64,000 nucleotides of DNA from an uncultured delta proteobacterium (GTDB taxonomy: Bacteria > Desulfobacterota > Desulfovibrionia > Desulfovibrionales > Desulfovibrionaceae), in the NCBI GenBank assembly GCA_903835685.1, contig CAILNX010000017.1:62001-126000 (forward strand), written 5' to 3'. Positions 8,412-16,927 of the stretch are shown in pieces (position 1 is the first letter of the stretch; the number at the start of each line of letters is the position of its first letter). The notes below the pieces were generated by a model that saw only the letters and a program-made list of their open reading frames with translations, was not told the origin of the DNA and did not search any database. The position numbers were made by a program, and so were the translations under genes.

Positions 8412-9419
8412 ATGTACATCGTCACTGGCGGGGCCGGGTTCATCGGCAGCGCGTTCGTCTGGAAGCTCAACCAGATGGGGATCACGGACATCCTCATCGT
8501 GGACAATCTGGGCGAGAGCGAGAAATGGAGGAATCTGACCAACCTGCGCTACGAGGACTACCTGCACAAGACCCAGTTCCTCAAGTACATCACCGAGCGC
8601 GGGGACGAAGACCCCTTCGAGGCCCAGGCCATCGTGCACATGGGGGCCTCCTCCTCCACCACGGAGAAGGACGCGGACTACCTCATGGAGAACAACTACC
8701 GCTACACCCAGATGCTCTGCCGGTTCGCGCTGAACCACTCCGTGCGCTTTGTCACGGCCAGCAGCGCGGCCACCTACGGGGACGGGTCCCTGGGCTTTGA
8801 CGACGACATCGCGGCCCTTGGGTCCTTGCGGCCCCTGAACATGTACGGCTATTCCAAACACCTCTTCGACCTCTGGGCGGACAAGGCCGGGATCTTCGAC
8901 CGCATCGCCAGCCTCAAATTCTTCAATGTCTACGGCCCCAACGAGCAGCACAAGGGGGACATGAAGAGCGTCATCTGCAAGGCCCACGCCCAGATCGGGG
9001 AGACCGGGCGGATGAAGCTTTTCAAGTCCTACCGGCCCGAGTTTCCGGACGGGGGCCAGATGCGCGATTTCGTGTCCGTCAAGGACTGCGTGGAGGTCCT
9101 GTGGTGGCTGCTGGAACACCCGGAGGCCAGCGGCCTCTTCAACGTGGGCACGGGCCAAGCCCGGTCCTGGAACGACCTGGCCCGGGCGGTGTTTACGGCC
9201 ATGGGCCGGGACCTGGCCCTGGACTACATCGACATGCCCGAGTTCATCCGGGACAAGTATCAGTATTTCACCGAGGCCCGCATGGACCGGCTGGCCGCGG
9301 CCGGATACGCGGCCCCCTTCACCTCCCTGGAGGCCGGGGTGGCCGATTACGTGACCAATTATCTGGCCCGGGGCAATCCCTTCCTGGGCAATGGCGCTGA
9401 GCCGGGGACACCGGCCTAG
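8412..9419 (+). CDS. hldD: ADP-L-glycero-D-manno-heptose 6-epimerase
   Basis: 335 residues. The last step of ADP-heptose synthesis: it epimerises C6 of ADP-D-glycero-heptose for LPS inner core or protein glycosylation. The NADP-binding motif VTGGAGFIGSAF, the SDR catalytic residues (S/T in TASSAATYG and Y/K in MYGYSKHLFDLW), and RPEFPDGGQMRDFV with YQYFTEA match HldD. The start at ATG 8412 gives a standard N-terminus; an in-frame start 30 bases upstream would add non-conserved residues. hldC, another enzyme of the pathway, is at 31933. Confidence 0.93.
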   Translation: MYIVTGGAGFIGSAFVWKLNQMGITDILIVDNLGESEKWRNLTNLRYEDYLHKTQFLKYITERGDEDPFEAQAIVHMGASSSTTEKDADYLMENNYRYTQMLCRFALNHSVRFVTASSAATYGDGSLGFDDDIAALGSLRPLNMYGYSKHLFDLWADKAGIFDRIASLKFFNVYGPNEQHKGDMKSVICKAHAQIGETGRMKLFKSYRPEFPDGGQMRDFVSVKDCVEVLWWLLEHPEASGLFNVGTGQARSWNDLARAVFTAMGRDLALDYIDMPEFIRDKYQYFTEARMDRLAAAGYAAPFTSLEAGVADYVTNYLARGNPFLGNGAEPGTPA

Positions 9420-9518
9420 CGCCACCTCTCCACGACTCCGCACGCAGGGATGGCCAGCCCGGTCCCGGCCCGGATTCCCGGACCAGGATCAGACGGTCAA
9501 AGGATCGACACCGGTTTG

Positions 9519-11786
9519 ATGGCGGCACGCGTTTTTCTGCTTCTTTTCGGGCTCCTGCTCCTGGGGTCCTCCTGCCCGGCGCAGGAGGGCGCTTCCGAAC
9601 GGGAGTGGACCTTGAACGCGGATCGCGTCGTGTCCCAGCACGACAGCGAATACGTGCAGGCCTGGGGCAATGTGACGCTCAAATCCGGCAAGAACTACCT
9701 GAAGGCCGATTTCGCCCGCTACTACCAGGCCACCCGCTGGGTCTACCTGAAGGGCAATGTCCAGGCCCTCTGGGAAGGGGACTTCTTCCAGGCCAGCGAG
9801 GCCGAGTTCGACCTGACCCAGATGACCGGGTGGATGATGAATGGCAAGGTCTTCGTGGCCCAGCCCCACATCTATTTCGAGAGCGCCCTGGTGAAGAAGT
9901 TCAAGGGCGCGTCCTACTCCTTCAAGGACGCCAAGCTCACGGCCTGCTCCGGGGACAACCCGGCCTGGTCGTTTACGGCCAAGGAGGGGCACCTCACCCT
10001 GGATGGCAACGCCCGGCTCTGGCACACGGATTTCCGCATCAAGGACGTGCCCGTGGCCTTTGCCCCGTACATGACCCTGCCGGGCAAGGACAACCGCCAG
10101 AGCGGCCTGCTCATCCCGGACCTGTCCTCCAGCAAGCGCTTCGGAGCCCACGCCAACCTGCCCTACTACCAGGTCCTGGACGAAGAGCGGGACCTGACCC
10201 TGTACGAGCATTACATGGAGAAGCGCGGGTTCATGCACGGCCTGGAGTACCGCGAGACCCCGGACGTGGAGACCAAGGCCCAGCTCCGGGCCGACTACTT
10301 GACCGACTCCCTGACCTCGGCCCAGATGCCGGAAAACCAGCAGTTCACGGACACCGGGCTTTCCCGCCTGAACAGGCAGCGCTACTGGCTGCGCGGCAAA
10401 TACAACGGGTTTGTCAGCGACCCCTCGGTCAAGGTCAAGCTGGACATGGATTTCGTCTCGGATCAGGATTATCTGCGCGAGTTCAAGGACGGGAAATCCG
10501 GCTACCTCCAGAGCAAGGACGGATTTTTGCGCGATTTCGGCCGAGGCATCCAGGAGAGCGATTCCCTCCAGCGCACCAGCACGGCCCTGGTCAGCCGCAG
10601 CTTCCAGAACGTGGGGCTTTCGGCCCGCATGGACTATACCGAGGACACCACCTACCGCAACGGCAACCATCCCGCTTCCGACGACCCCACGGTCCAGCGC
10701 CTGCCCCAGGTGGACTTCTCCTTCTGGAAGAATCCCCTGCTGAAAACCCCGGTGGAATGGCAGGCCGACACCCAGGTGGTGCGTTTCCAGCGGGAGCGCG
10801 GGAGCATGAGTTCGCGCCTGGACGCCCGGCCCATCTTTTCCCTGCCTTTGAGCGCGGCCGGGGTGTCCTTCATCCCCAGCCTGGGCTTCCGCCAGACCGC
10901 CTGGTGGGTGGACAAGATCCAGGACGAAAACCCCCAGGTGCTCAACGACCGCACCCCCAGCCGCTTCCTGCCCGAGGCCGGGGCCACCACCTTTCTGGAA
11001 GGGTTCAATGTCTTCAACTTGAAATCCGTGAGCCCGGACCCCTCCCTGGTGGGGGAGAGCTTCTGGACCAAGCTCAAGCACACCATCCAGCCCCGGGTGA
11101 ACTACGAGTACCGGGGCAGTTCCGTGGACGACAGCCGCCACCCGGTCTTCGACGCTCTGGACAGCCTGGAGGGCCGCAACCGGGTGACCTACTCCCTGAC
11201 CAACGTGCTGGACCGCCGCCGGGACTCCGTGGTCCAGGGACCAGGCGGCAACGCCTCGGCCCCGGTCCTGGCCACGGACTACCGGGACTTCGCCCGGGTG
11301 CGCCTGGAGCAGAGCTACGACATAAACGAGGCCAACCGCATGGATCTCCTGGACCAGTATCCCCGCAGGCCTTACGGGGACGCCATGTTCGAGGTGGGGA
11401 TCCAGCCCGAGAAATGGGTCGATCTGCGCAGCCGGGCCTGGTACTCCCCCTATCGCGGGGCCTTGACCGAGCACGAGCACTCGGTTCGCCTGACCAAGGA
11501 CGACCTGGGCAGTTTCACCGTCGGGTACGACTTCCAGCGCAGCATCAACGAATATTCCCGCCGTTATCCCCAGAACCTGGAGGCCCTGTCCCTGGGTGCG
11601 CGGCTCTTTTTGCCGGGCAAGTTCATCCTGGGCGGCGAGTTCCGCAAGGACCTGGCCAACAGCCGAGAACTGGAAAAAACCGCGCTTTTAACCTGGGAAC
11701 ACGAGTGCTTCTCCTTCACCTTCGTGTTCACGGATTCCTCCACGGACAAGCGTTATGCGGTCATGTTCAACATCCTCAATTTCTAG
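9519..11786 (+). CDS. lptD: LPS-assembly outer-membrane protein LptD
   Basis: 755 residues starting at ATG 9519, which gives a clean signal peptide (MAARVFLLLFGLLLLGSSCPAQ). Next comes the periplasmic OstA/LptA-like domain (WTLNADRVVSQHDSEYVQAWGNV, read in parts, and GNVQALWEGDFFQA), then the long beta-barrel domain from about residue 210 with alternating aromatic strands and a C-terminal phenylalanine. It inserts LPS into the outer leaflet with LptE, which is not in this window. The gene ends 6 bases before an upstream mutL start candidate. Only two cysteines are seen near residue 145 and in the barrel, so the usual disulfide pattern is reduced. Confidence 0.9.
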   Translation: MAARVFLLLFGLLLLGSSCPAQEGASEREWTLNADRVVSQHDSEYVQAWGNVTLKSGKNYLKADFARYYQATRWVYLKGNVQALWEGDFFQASEAEFDLTQMTGWMMNGKVFVAQPHIYFESALVKKFKGASYSFKDAKLTACSGDNPAWSFTAKEGHLTLDGNARLWHTDFRIKDVPVAFAPYMTLPGKDNRQSGLLIPDLSSSKRFGAHANLPYYQVLDEERDLTLYEHYMEKRGFMHGLEYRETPDVETKAQLRADYLTDSLTSAQMPENQQFTDTGLSRLNRQRYWLRGKYNGFVSDPSVKVKLDMDFVSDQDYLREFKDGKSGYLQSKDGFLRDFGRGIQESDSLQRTSTALVSRSFQNVGLSARMDYTEDTTYRNGNHPASDDPTVQRLPQVDFSFWKNPLLKTPVEWQADTQVVRFQRERGSMSSRLDARPIFSLPLSAAGVSFIPSLGFRQTAWWVDKIQDENPQVLNDRTPSRFLPEAGATTFLEGFNVFNLKSVSPDPSLVGESFWTKLKHTIQPRVNYEYRGSSVDDSRHPVFDALDSLEGRNRVTYSLTNVLDRRRDSVVQGPGGNASAPVLATDYRDFARVRLEQSYDINEANRMDLLDQYPRRPYGDAMFEVGIQPEKWVDLRSRAWYSPYRGALTEHEHSVRLTKDDLGSFTVGYDFQRSINEYSRRYPQNLEALSLGARLFLPGKFILGGEFRKDLANSRELEKTALLTWEHECFSFTFVFTDSSTDKRYAVMFNILNF

Positions 11787-11804
11787 GACCGGATGGAGGG
11801 CCGC

Positions 11805-13688
11805 ATGACCGCCATGTCCGGGGAGGCCCGCCGCGTGATCGCCCTGCTGCCCGAGACCCTTCAGAACCAGATCGCGGCTGGCGAGGTGGTGGAGCGCCCG
11901 GCCAGCGTGGTCAAGGAACTGGTGGAGAACAGCCTGGACGCCCGAGCATCAAGGGTGAGCGTGGTCATCGAGCGGGGCGGGCAGGGGCTCATCCGGGTGG
12001 AGGACGACGGGGTCGGCATCCCGGCCGAAGAGTTGGCCCTGGCCGTGACCCGGCACGCCACGAGCAAGATCAGCGCGCCCGCGGACCTCTTCGCCATCCA
12101 CAGCTTCGGGTTCAGGGGCGAGGCCCTGGCCTCGGTGGGTTCGGTGTCCCGCCTGGCCCTGGCCTCCCGGGCCGTGGGCCAGGAGGAGGCCATGGCCCTG
12201 GCCGTGGAAGGCGGCCGCCTGGGCGAGCTTGGGCCCGTGGCCCTGGCCGCCGGGACCCGCATCGAGGTCCGGGACCTGTTCTTCAATCTCCCGGCCCGGC
12301 TCAAGTTCCTCAAGAACCCGGGCACCGAATCCCGGCGCTGCCGGGATATCCTGCTGCGCCTCTGTCTGGCCCATCTGGACGCGGCCTTCGGCCTGACCCT
12401 GGACGGGGTCCAGGCCTTCCTGGTTCCGGCCCGGCAGACCTTGCCCGAGCGGCTGACCCATTTCTGGCCCCCGGCCGTGTGCCAGGGGCTCATCCCCTTT
12501 GATTTGCGCGCCCCGGCCGGACGGGTCCACGGTCTGGCCGGAAGCCCGTCCATGGCCCAGCCCCGGGCCGAGCGCCTGCTGTTCTGGGTCAACGGCCGCC
12601 CGGTGCAGGACCGCATGCTGCAAAGCGCGGTGCGCGAGGCCTATTCCGGCCGCCTCCTGGCCCGGGAATACCCCCAGATGGTCCTGTTCCTTGCGCTCGA
12701 CCCGGCCGAGGTGGATGTGAACGTGCATCCGGCCAAGTCCGAGGTCCGCTTCCGGGACGAGGGCGCGGTGTTCTCCCTGGTGCGCCGGGCCGTGCGCGAG
12801 GCCCTGGACCGGGCCGGTCCCCTGGAGTCGGCCAGCGCCCGGGAGACGGCCCAGGCCTTCGGCCCCGGGGCCGAGGTGGCGGAGCGGCCGAGCCTGTTTT
12901 CCCTGGCCGCGTCGGATCAGGAGCCCGGGGAAGGGGGCCTGTTTCCTGGCCCTGTTTCGTCCCCAGGCCCTGGAGCCGGGTCTGGGCCGACCTCCCCGAA
13001 ATTCTCCACCTACAGGGCCTTTTTGGCCAGCCAGGACCAGCCCGGCGATGACCAGTCCGGTATCGGCCCTGCGGCCCAGGTCCCGGACCTGGCCCCCCGG
13101 ACCCTGGGACGGTCCCTGGGAGTGGCCCTGGCCCAGGCCCCGGGACTGTCTTATCTGGGCCAGGTGGCCGGGACCTATCTGGTGCTGGCTGCCGAGGGCC
13201 AGGGCGTTGTTCTGGTGGACCAGCACGCGGCCCACGAGCGGGTCATGTTCGAGACCATCCGGCAGGGCCGTCTGGCCGGGCAGTCCCGGCCCCTGGCCCT
13301 GCCCCAGGACCTGGCCCTGCACCCGGCCGAGGAGCGGGTGGTCCGCCAGTTCTGGGCCGACTGGCCCCGGCTGGGCTTTGAGCTGGGCCTTGAGGCCGAC
13401 GGCCGTCTCCAGGTCCGGGCCACCCCGGCGGCCCTGGCCCCGGGCCAGGCCCTCTCGGTCCTGCGCGAGGTCCTGGCGGGCAAGACCCAGAGCTTGGAGG
13501 AGATCTGGATTTCCCTGGCCTGCTCCCAGGCGGTCAAGGCCCACACCCCCCTGGCCCCGGACGAGGCCCTGGCCCTTCTGGAGGCCTGGCTGCCCTGTGC
13601 GGATCGGGACTACTGTCCCCACGGCCGCCCCACGGTGGTCCGGCTGGACCAGGGCGATCTGGAAAAAATGTTCAAGAGGAAGCGGTAG
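11805..13688 (+). CDS. mutL: DNA mismatch repair protein MutL (endonuclease type)
   Basis: 627 residues from ATG 11805, chosen because GGAGGG sits at 11795-11800; ATG 11793 is the alternative. The GHKL ATPase motifs are all present: VVKELVENSLDA, EDDGVGI, RHATSKI and GFRGEAL. The C-terminal domain carries DQHAAHERVMFE, the DQHA(X)2E(X)4E metal-binding nuclease motif, and CPHGRPT near the end, so this MutL should nick DNA itself, as in bacteria that lack MutH. The middle is a low-complexity proline/glycine-rich linker. alr follows after 3 bases. Confidence 0.94.
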   Translation: MTAMSGEARRVIALLPETLQNQIAAGEVVERPASVVKELVENSLDARASRVSVVIERGGQGLIRVEDDGVGIPAEELALAVTRHATSKISAPADLFAIHSFGFRGEALASVGSVSRLALASRAVGQEEAMALAVEGGRLGELGPVALAAGTRIEVRDLFFNLPARLKFLKNPGTESRRCRDILLRLCLAHLDAAFGLTLDGVQAFLVPARQTLPERLTHFWPPAVCQGLIPFDLRAPAGRVHGLAGSPSMAQPRAERLLFWVNGRPVQDRMLQSAVREAYSGRLLAREYPQMVLFLALDPAEVDVNVHPAKSEVRFRDEGAVFSLVRRAVREALDRAGPLESASARETAQAFGPGAEVAERPSLFSLAASDQEPGEGGLFPGPVSSPGPGAGSGPTSPKFSTYRAFLASQDQPGDDQSGIGPAAQVPDLAPRTLGRSLGVALAQAPGLSYLGQVAGTYLVLAAEGQGVVLVDQHAAHERVMFETIRQGRLAGQSRPLALPQDLALHPAEERVVRQFWADWPRLGFELGLEADGRLQVRATPAALAPGQALSVLREVLAGKTQSLEEIWISLACSQAVKAHTPLAPDEALALLEAWLPCADRDYCPHGRPTVVRLDQGDLEKMFKRKR

Positions 13689-13691
13689 GAC

Positions 13692-14834
13692 ATGAGTATT
13701 TTCTACAATAAAATCAGAGTCCAGGTGGACCTGGCGGTTTTGCGCCGCAATTACCGGCTCCTGGCTGGCCGGGCCAGCCGGGTCATGGCCGTGATCAAGT
13801 CCGACGCCTACGGACACGGATTGGTCGAGACCGCCCAGGCCCTGGCGGCCGAAGGGGCCAGGGATTTCGCCGTGGGCACGGTGGAGGAGGGGCTCATCCT
13901 GCGCCGCTCGGGCTGTGGGGGCCGCATCGTGTCCCTGCTGGGACCCGTGGACCCCGAGGAGTTCGAGGTCCTCTTTGCAGACCCCATGGTCCCCTTCATC
14001 GGGGATTTCGAGCAACTGGGTCGTCTGGCCGATACGGCTCTGGTCCAGAGCGGAACGGCCACGATCTGCCTCAAGTTGGACACGGGCATGTCCCGCCTGG
14101 GCTTCACCACGGACCAGGTTCCCCGGGTCCTGGACATCCTGGCGGGCCTGCCCAATGTCCAGGTGGTCCTGGCCGCTTCGCATCTGGCCACGGGCGACGA
14201 ACCTGGACAGGCGGACTACGTGAACGAGCAGCTCGCGGCCTTTCACCGGTCCCTGGCCCTGATCCGGGCCGCCTATCCGGCGGTGGAGGCCTCCCTGGCC
14301 AATTCCGGGGGCATCCTGGCCCATCCGGCCACGCATTTCGACCTCCAGCGGGCCGGGATCTCCCTGTACGGGACCAACCCTTTTGCAGGCACGGCCTGGA
14401 CGGACAAGGGCCTGGGCCTGGCCCCGGCCATGCAGGTCAGCGCGCCGGTGCTGGCCGTGCATCCGGTGGCCGCAGGCCGCACCGTGAGCTACGGCCGGAC
14501 GTTCACGGCCGAGCGGGACATGCGCGTGGCCGTGGTGGCCGCCGGATACGCCGACGGCTATTCCCGTAGCCTCTCTGGCAAGGGATACATGCTCCTGGGC
14601 GGCCGCAGGCGGCCTGTTCTGGGCCGGGTGTGCATGCAGCTCACGGCCGTGGACGTGAGCCAGGGACCCGAGACGAGGGTGGGCGACCGGGCCTATCTCC
14701 TGGGCGGGGAAGGCCCTGAGGCCATCAGCCCCGAGGACCTGGCCGCCTGGTGGGGGACCATCACCTATGAGGTGTTCTGCCTCCTGGGCCTGAACCGGCG
14801 GGAGTTTGTGAGCGAGGGTCGCGCTCGGGAATGA
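13692..14834 (+). CDS. alr: Alanine racemase
   Basis: 380 residues. It interconverts L- and D-alanine for peptidoglycan. The PLP lysine is K36 in VIKSDAYGHG. The second-base tyrosine region is TVSYGRTFTAE and the C-terminal domain includes VCMQLTAVDV. The length is normal for Alr. The start is ATG 13692 with TAGGAC upstream, directly after mutL. An AT-rich repeat element follows. Confidence 0.94.
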   Translation: MSIFYNKIRVQVDLAVLRRNYRLLAGRASRVMAVIKSDAYGHGLVETAQALAAEGARDFAVGTVEEGLILRRSGCGGRIVSLLGPVDPEEFEVLFADPMVPFIGDFEQLGRLADTALVQSGTATICLKLDTGMSRLGFTTDQVPRVLDILAGLPNVQVVLAASHLATGDEPGQADYVNEQLAAFHRSLALIRAAYPAVEASLANSGGILAHPATHFDLQRAGISLYGTNPFAGTAWTDKGLGLAPAMQVSAPVLAVHPVAAGRTVSYGRTFTAERDMRVAVVAAGYADGYSRSLSGKGYMLLGGRRRPVLGRVCMQLTAVDVSQGPETRVGDRAYLLGGEGPEAISPEDLAAWWGTITYEVFCLLGLNRREFVSEGRARE

Positions 14835-14861
14835 GCCGCGCTTTCTCTGGCAGTTAAGAGC

Positions 14862-14921
14862 AAGAAATTATTATAGTTATCTTCAGTTCCTGGGTGGAAG
14901 ACCCAGGGAGCGCGACACGAG
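14862..14921 (+). repeat. AT-rich intergenic element, copy 1 (degenerate core)
   Basis: A 29-base AT-rich core starts with AAGAAATTATTATAG, then GTGGAAGAC and GCGCGACACGAG at 14910-14921. The last 12 bases are identical to those ending copy 2 (15262-15273). The spacing from core start to GAGCGCGAC (46 bases) matches copy 9 (47 bases). Confidence 0.65.
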
Positions 14922-14982
14922 AAGCCCCCGAGGGCCAACTTCAACCCGGCCGGGCGTTCCCAGCCGCAGTCAGGAGAGCGAC

Positions 14983-15168
14983 ATGGAATGGGTGGTCATG
15001 GCCAGCCTGCCCAAGGGCAGCGAGGACATCGAATTCGAGAAGGCGAAATGGGAGAACGTGGCCGAGGACATGGCCCTGTACCCGGAAGTCAATGTCCGGG
15101 TCCGGGAGGACGGGGACCTGGTGCACGTGGAGGTCAGCGACAGCCTGGCCGACTGCTTACACGGCTAG
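14983..15168 (+). CDS. Small acidic hypothetical protein
   Basis: 61 residues (MEWVVMASLPKGSEDIEF...), rich in Glu/Asp and Val, with no cysteine pair, signal peptide or membrane segment. AGGAG lies 8-12 bases before the ATG, a good ribosome site, and codon use looks like real coding sequence. I recognise no family. It stands alone between two AT-rich elements, after alr and convergent with a sensor kinase. Being short, it could still be spurious. Confidence 0.6.
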   Translation: MEWVVMASLPKGSEDIEFEKAKWENVAEDMALYPEVNVRVREDGDLVHVEVSDSLADCLHG

Positions 15169-15202
15169 GGTCGTGTTCACGAAATACGATGCCGCAAGAA
15201 TG

Positions 15203-15273
15203 AAGAATAAGAATAATTATTTCTTATTCTTGAACGACTCGGAAGGCGCGGCCCATTCCAGGCGCGACACGAG
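15203..15273 (+). repeat. AT-rich intergenic element, copy 2 (perfect hairpin core)
   Basis: Core 15203-15231: left arm AAGAATAAGAA, 7-base loop TAATTAT, right arm TTCTTATTCTT, a perfect 11-bp palindrome. It is followed by GCCCATTCCAGG at 15251-15262 and GCGCGACACGAG to 15273. It lies between convergent genes and stops 6 bases short of the kinase stop codon. There is no T-run after the hairpin. Confidence 0.85.
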
Positions 15274-15279
15274 TCAGGG

Positions 15280-16758
15280 TCAGGGCAGGCGGGGCGTTTC
15301 CTGATCCGGGACTGGGTCGCAGGTCGGCGGGCCGTCCTCGGCCAGCAGGGGCAGGATGAAGTAGAAATTGTTGCCCTCGGGCGAGGGTTCGCAGCCCACC
15401 TTTCCACCATGCAGCTCCACCACCTGGCGCACGAAGAACAGGCCGCGCCCGGTGCCGTATTCGTCGGCCACGTTGCCACCCCGAAATCCCGACTCGTAGA
15501 GCCCGGGAATGTCCTCCGGGGGCAGGGGCGGGCCGGAGGAAAACACGTTCAGCTTGATCCCGTCCGTGCCCGGCCCGAAATGGTCCGGCAGGATGGTCGC
15601 GCCAAAGGCGATGAAGGGCGGCCGTTCCCCTCCCTGGACCGCCCGGGCGTACTTGGCCGCGTTGGAAAAGAGGTTGGCGTAGACCTGGGCCAGGAGCCCG
15701 ATGTCCGCCACCATGCACAGGCTCTCGTCCGGCACCCCGCCCAGGCTCATGTCCACCTCCACCCCCCGCTCGGCGAACCGGGGCCGGAAGCGCTCCAGTT
15801 GCGGGTCGATGACCTGGCGGCGCAGGTTGCAGGAGCGTTTCTGGAGCACGTAGCGGCCCTGCTCGAAATGGCTGCGGCGCAGCAGGGTCTCCAGAAACAG
15901 GCTGGTCTGCTCGTAGTGGCGGCTGATCTCCCCGTACTGGGACATGAGCCCGTCATGCAGGTAGGCCACGGTCTCGGCCAGCCCGGCCAGGGGTCCTGAG
16001 CGGTCCCGGGTCTGGGCCGAGCGGCGGTCCAGTTCGTTCTGGAACTGGAGTAGCTCCTGGATCTTGCCCTTGAGCCGGTTCAGGAACAGCTTGAAATACA
16101 TGTTGGGCACGATGACGTTGTGCCCGATGTCCCGCACCAGGCTCTGGATGAAGGCGATGTGCTCCTGGTTCTTGATGCTGATGATCCGGTTGTGGATCTG
16201 AAAGCCCACCCGGTTGGCGTATTTCTGGAAGAAGAAGAGCTCCGAGGGGCCTAAATCCTCGGCCCCGGAGACCTCCAGGCAGCCGATGACGTCGCCCACG
16301 GGCTCGAAAGGGAGCTGGTCCAGGAGTTCGCGGTTGCCCTTGATGGGAATGAGGCTGTGGCCCTGGTGCAGCACCGGCTCCGTGGGCAGGACCTCGGCCA
16401 GGAAACGCTCGGTGGCCGGGCAGGCCTCGCCCGAGCGGCGGGCCACCCGGAAGCGGTGGTCGGCGTCCAGCAGGTGCAGGGTGCAGTCCAGGTCGAAGAG
16501 GAGCTTGGGCACGGCCACGGTGACCGTGTACAGGTCCACGGCCTCGGGGAATTCCTGGGCCAGGTCGAAGAAGATGTGCAGGGCCTTTTTCTGCCGCCCG
16601 GTGAAGTTGTAGTCGTCGTAGGTTTCGACCTTTTCGTGGATGCGGCGGGAGATGAGCCGGGTGCGCTGGGGATCGTCGGCCAGGCCCACGCCCTGGTCCT
16701 CGCCCCGGGAGGCCAAGGTGTGGAAGGGGGAGAAGATCGCGTCCTTGGCGTGGCCCAT
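15280..16758 (-). CDS. Sensor histidine kinase with GAF-like input
   Basis: 492 residues, apparently soluble. The N-terminal 190 residues look like a GAF sensor region (LLFDLDCTLHLLDADHRFRV, DVIGCLEVSGAEDLGPSE). A helical dimerisation region follows with the likely phospho-histidine in LVRDIGHNVIVPN. The C-terminal HATPase has the N-box NLFSNAAKYA and the G-box YGTGRGLFFVRQVVELHGG. No response regulator is adjacent, so it is an orphan kinase here. AAGAAGGA precedes the ATG. The M23 peptidase gene lies 169 bases upstream on the same strand. Confidence 0.87.
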   Translation of the reverse strand: MGHAKDAIFSPFHTLASRGEDQGVGLADDPQRTRLISRRIHEKVETYDDYNFTGRQKKALHIFFDLAQEFPEAVDLYTVTVAVPKLLFDLDCTLHLLDADHRFRVARRSGEACPATERFLAEVLPTEPVLHQGHSLIPIKGNRELLDQLPFEPVGDVIGCLEVSGAEDLGPSELFFFQKYANRVGFQIHNRIISIKNQEHIAFIQSLVRDIGHNVIVPNMYFKLFLNRLKGKIQELLQFQNELDRRSAQTRDRSGPLAGLAETVAYLHDGLMSQYGEISRHYEQTSLFLETLLRRSHFEQGRYVLQKRSCNLRRQVIDPQLERFRPRFAERGVEVDMSLGGVPDESLCMVADIGLLAQVYANLFSNAAKYARAVQGGERPPFIAFGATILPDHFGPGTDGIKLNVFSSGPPLPPEDIPGLYESGFRGGNVADEYGTGRGLFFVRQVVELHGGKVGCEPSPEGNNFYFILPLLAEDGPPTCDPVPDQETPRLP

Positions 16759-16927
16759 GCCGGTCCTTCTTCTGTCCTTGGTGGGGAAAACAGGGGAGCA
16801 AAGACTTCTGGGCGGACCTTACCCGGCCCTTGGGACGGAAACAAGGTCAAAAGCAGGGGTCCCGGCCCTCTTTCAGGTCCGAAAAACGTGTTGGTGTTGG
16901 GCCCGCGAAAGAAGGCCCGATGGACAG

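Noticed and set aside
9605-12502. A 965-codon + strand frame across lptD and mutL
   Set aside because: Crosses two real genes in the wrong frame and is Pro/Arg/Gly-rich without motifs.
15203-15273. AT-rich hairpins as Rho-independent terminators
   Set aside because: The stems are AT-rich and none is followed by a T-run; some lie inside gene pairs that should be cotranscribed.
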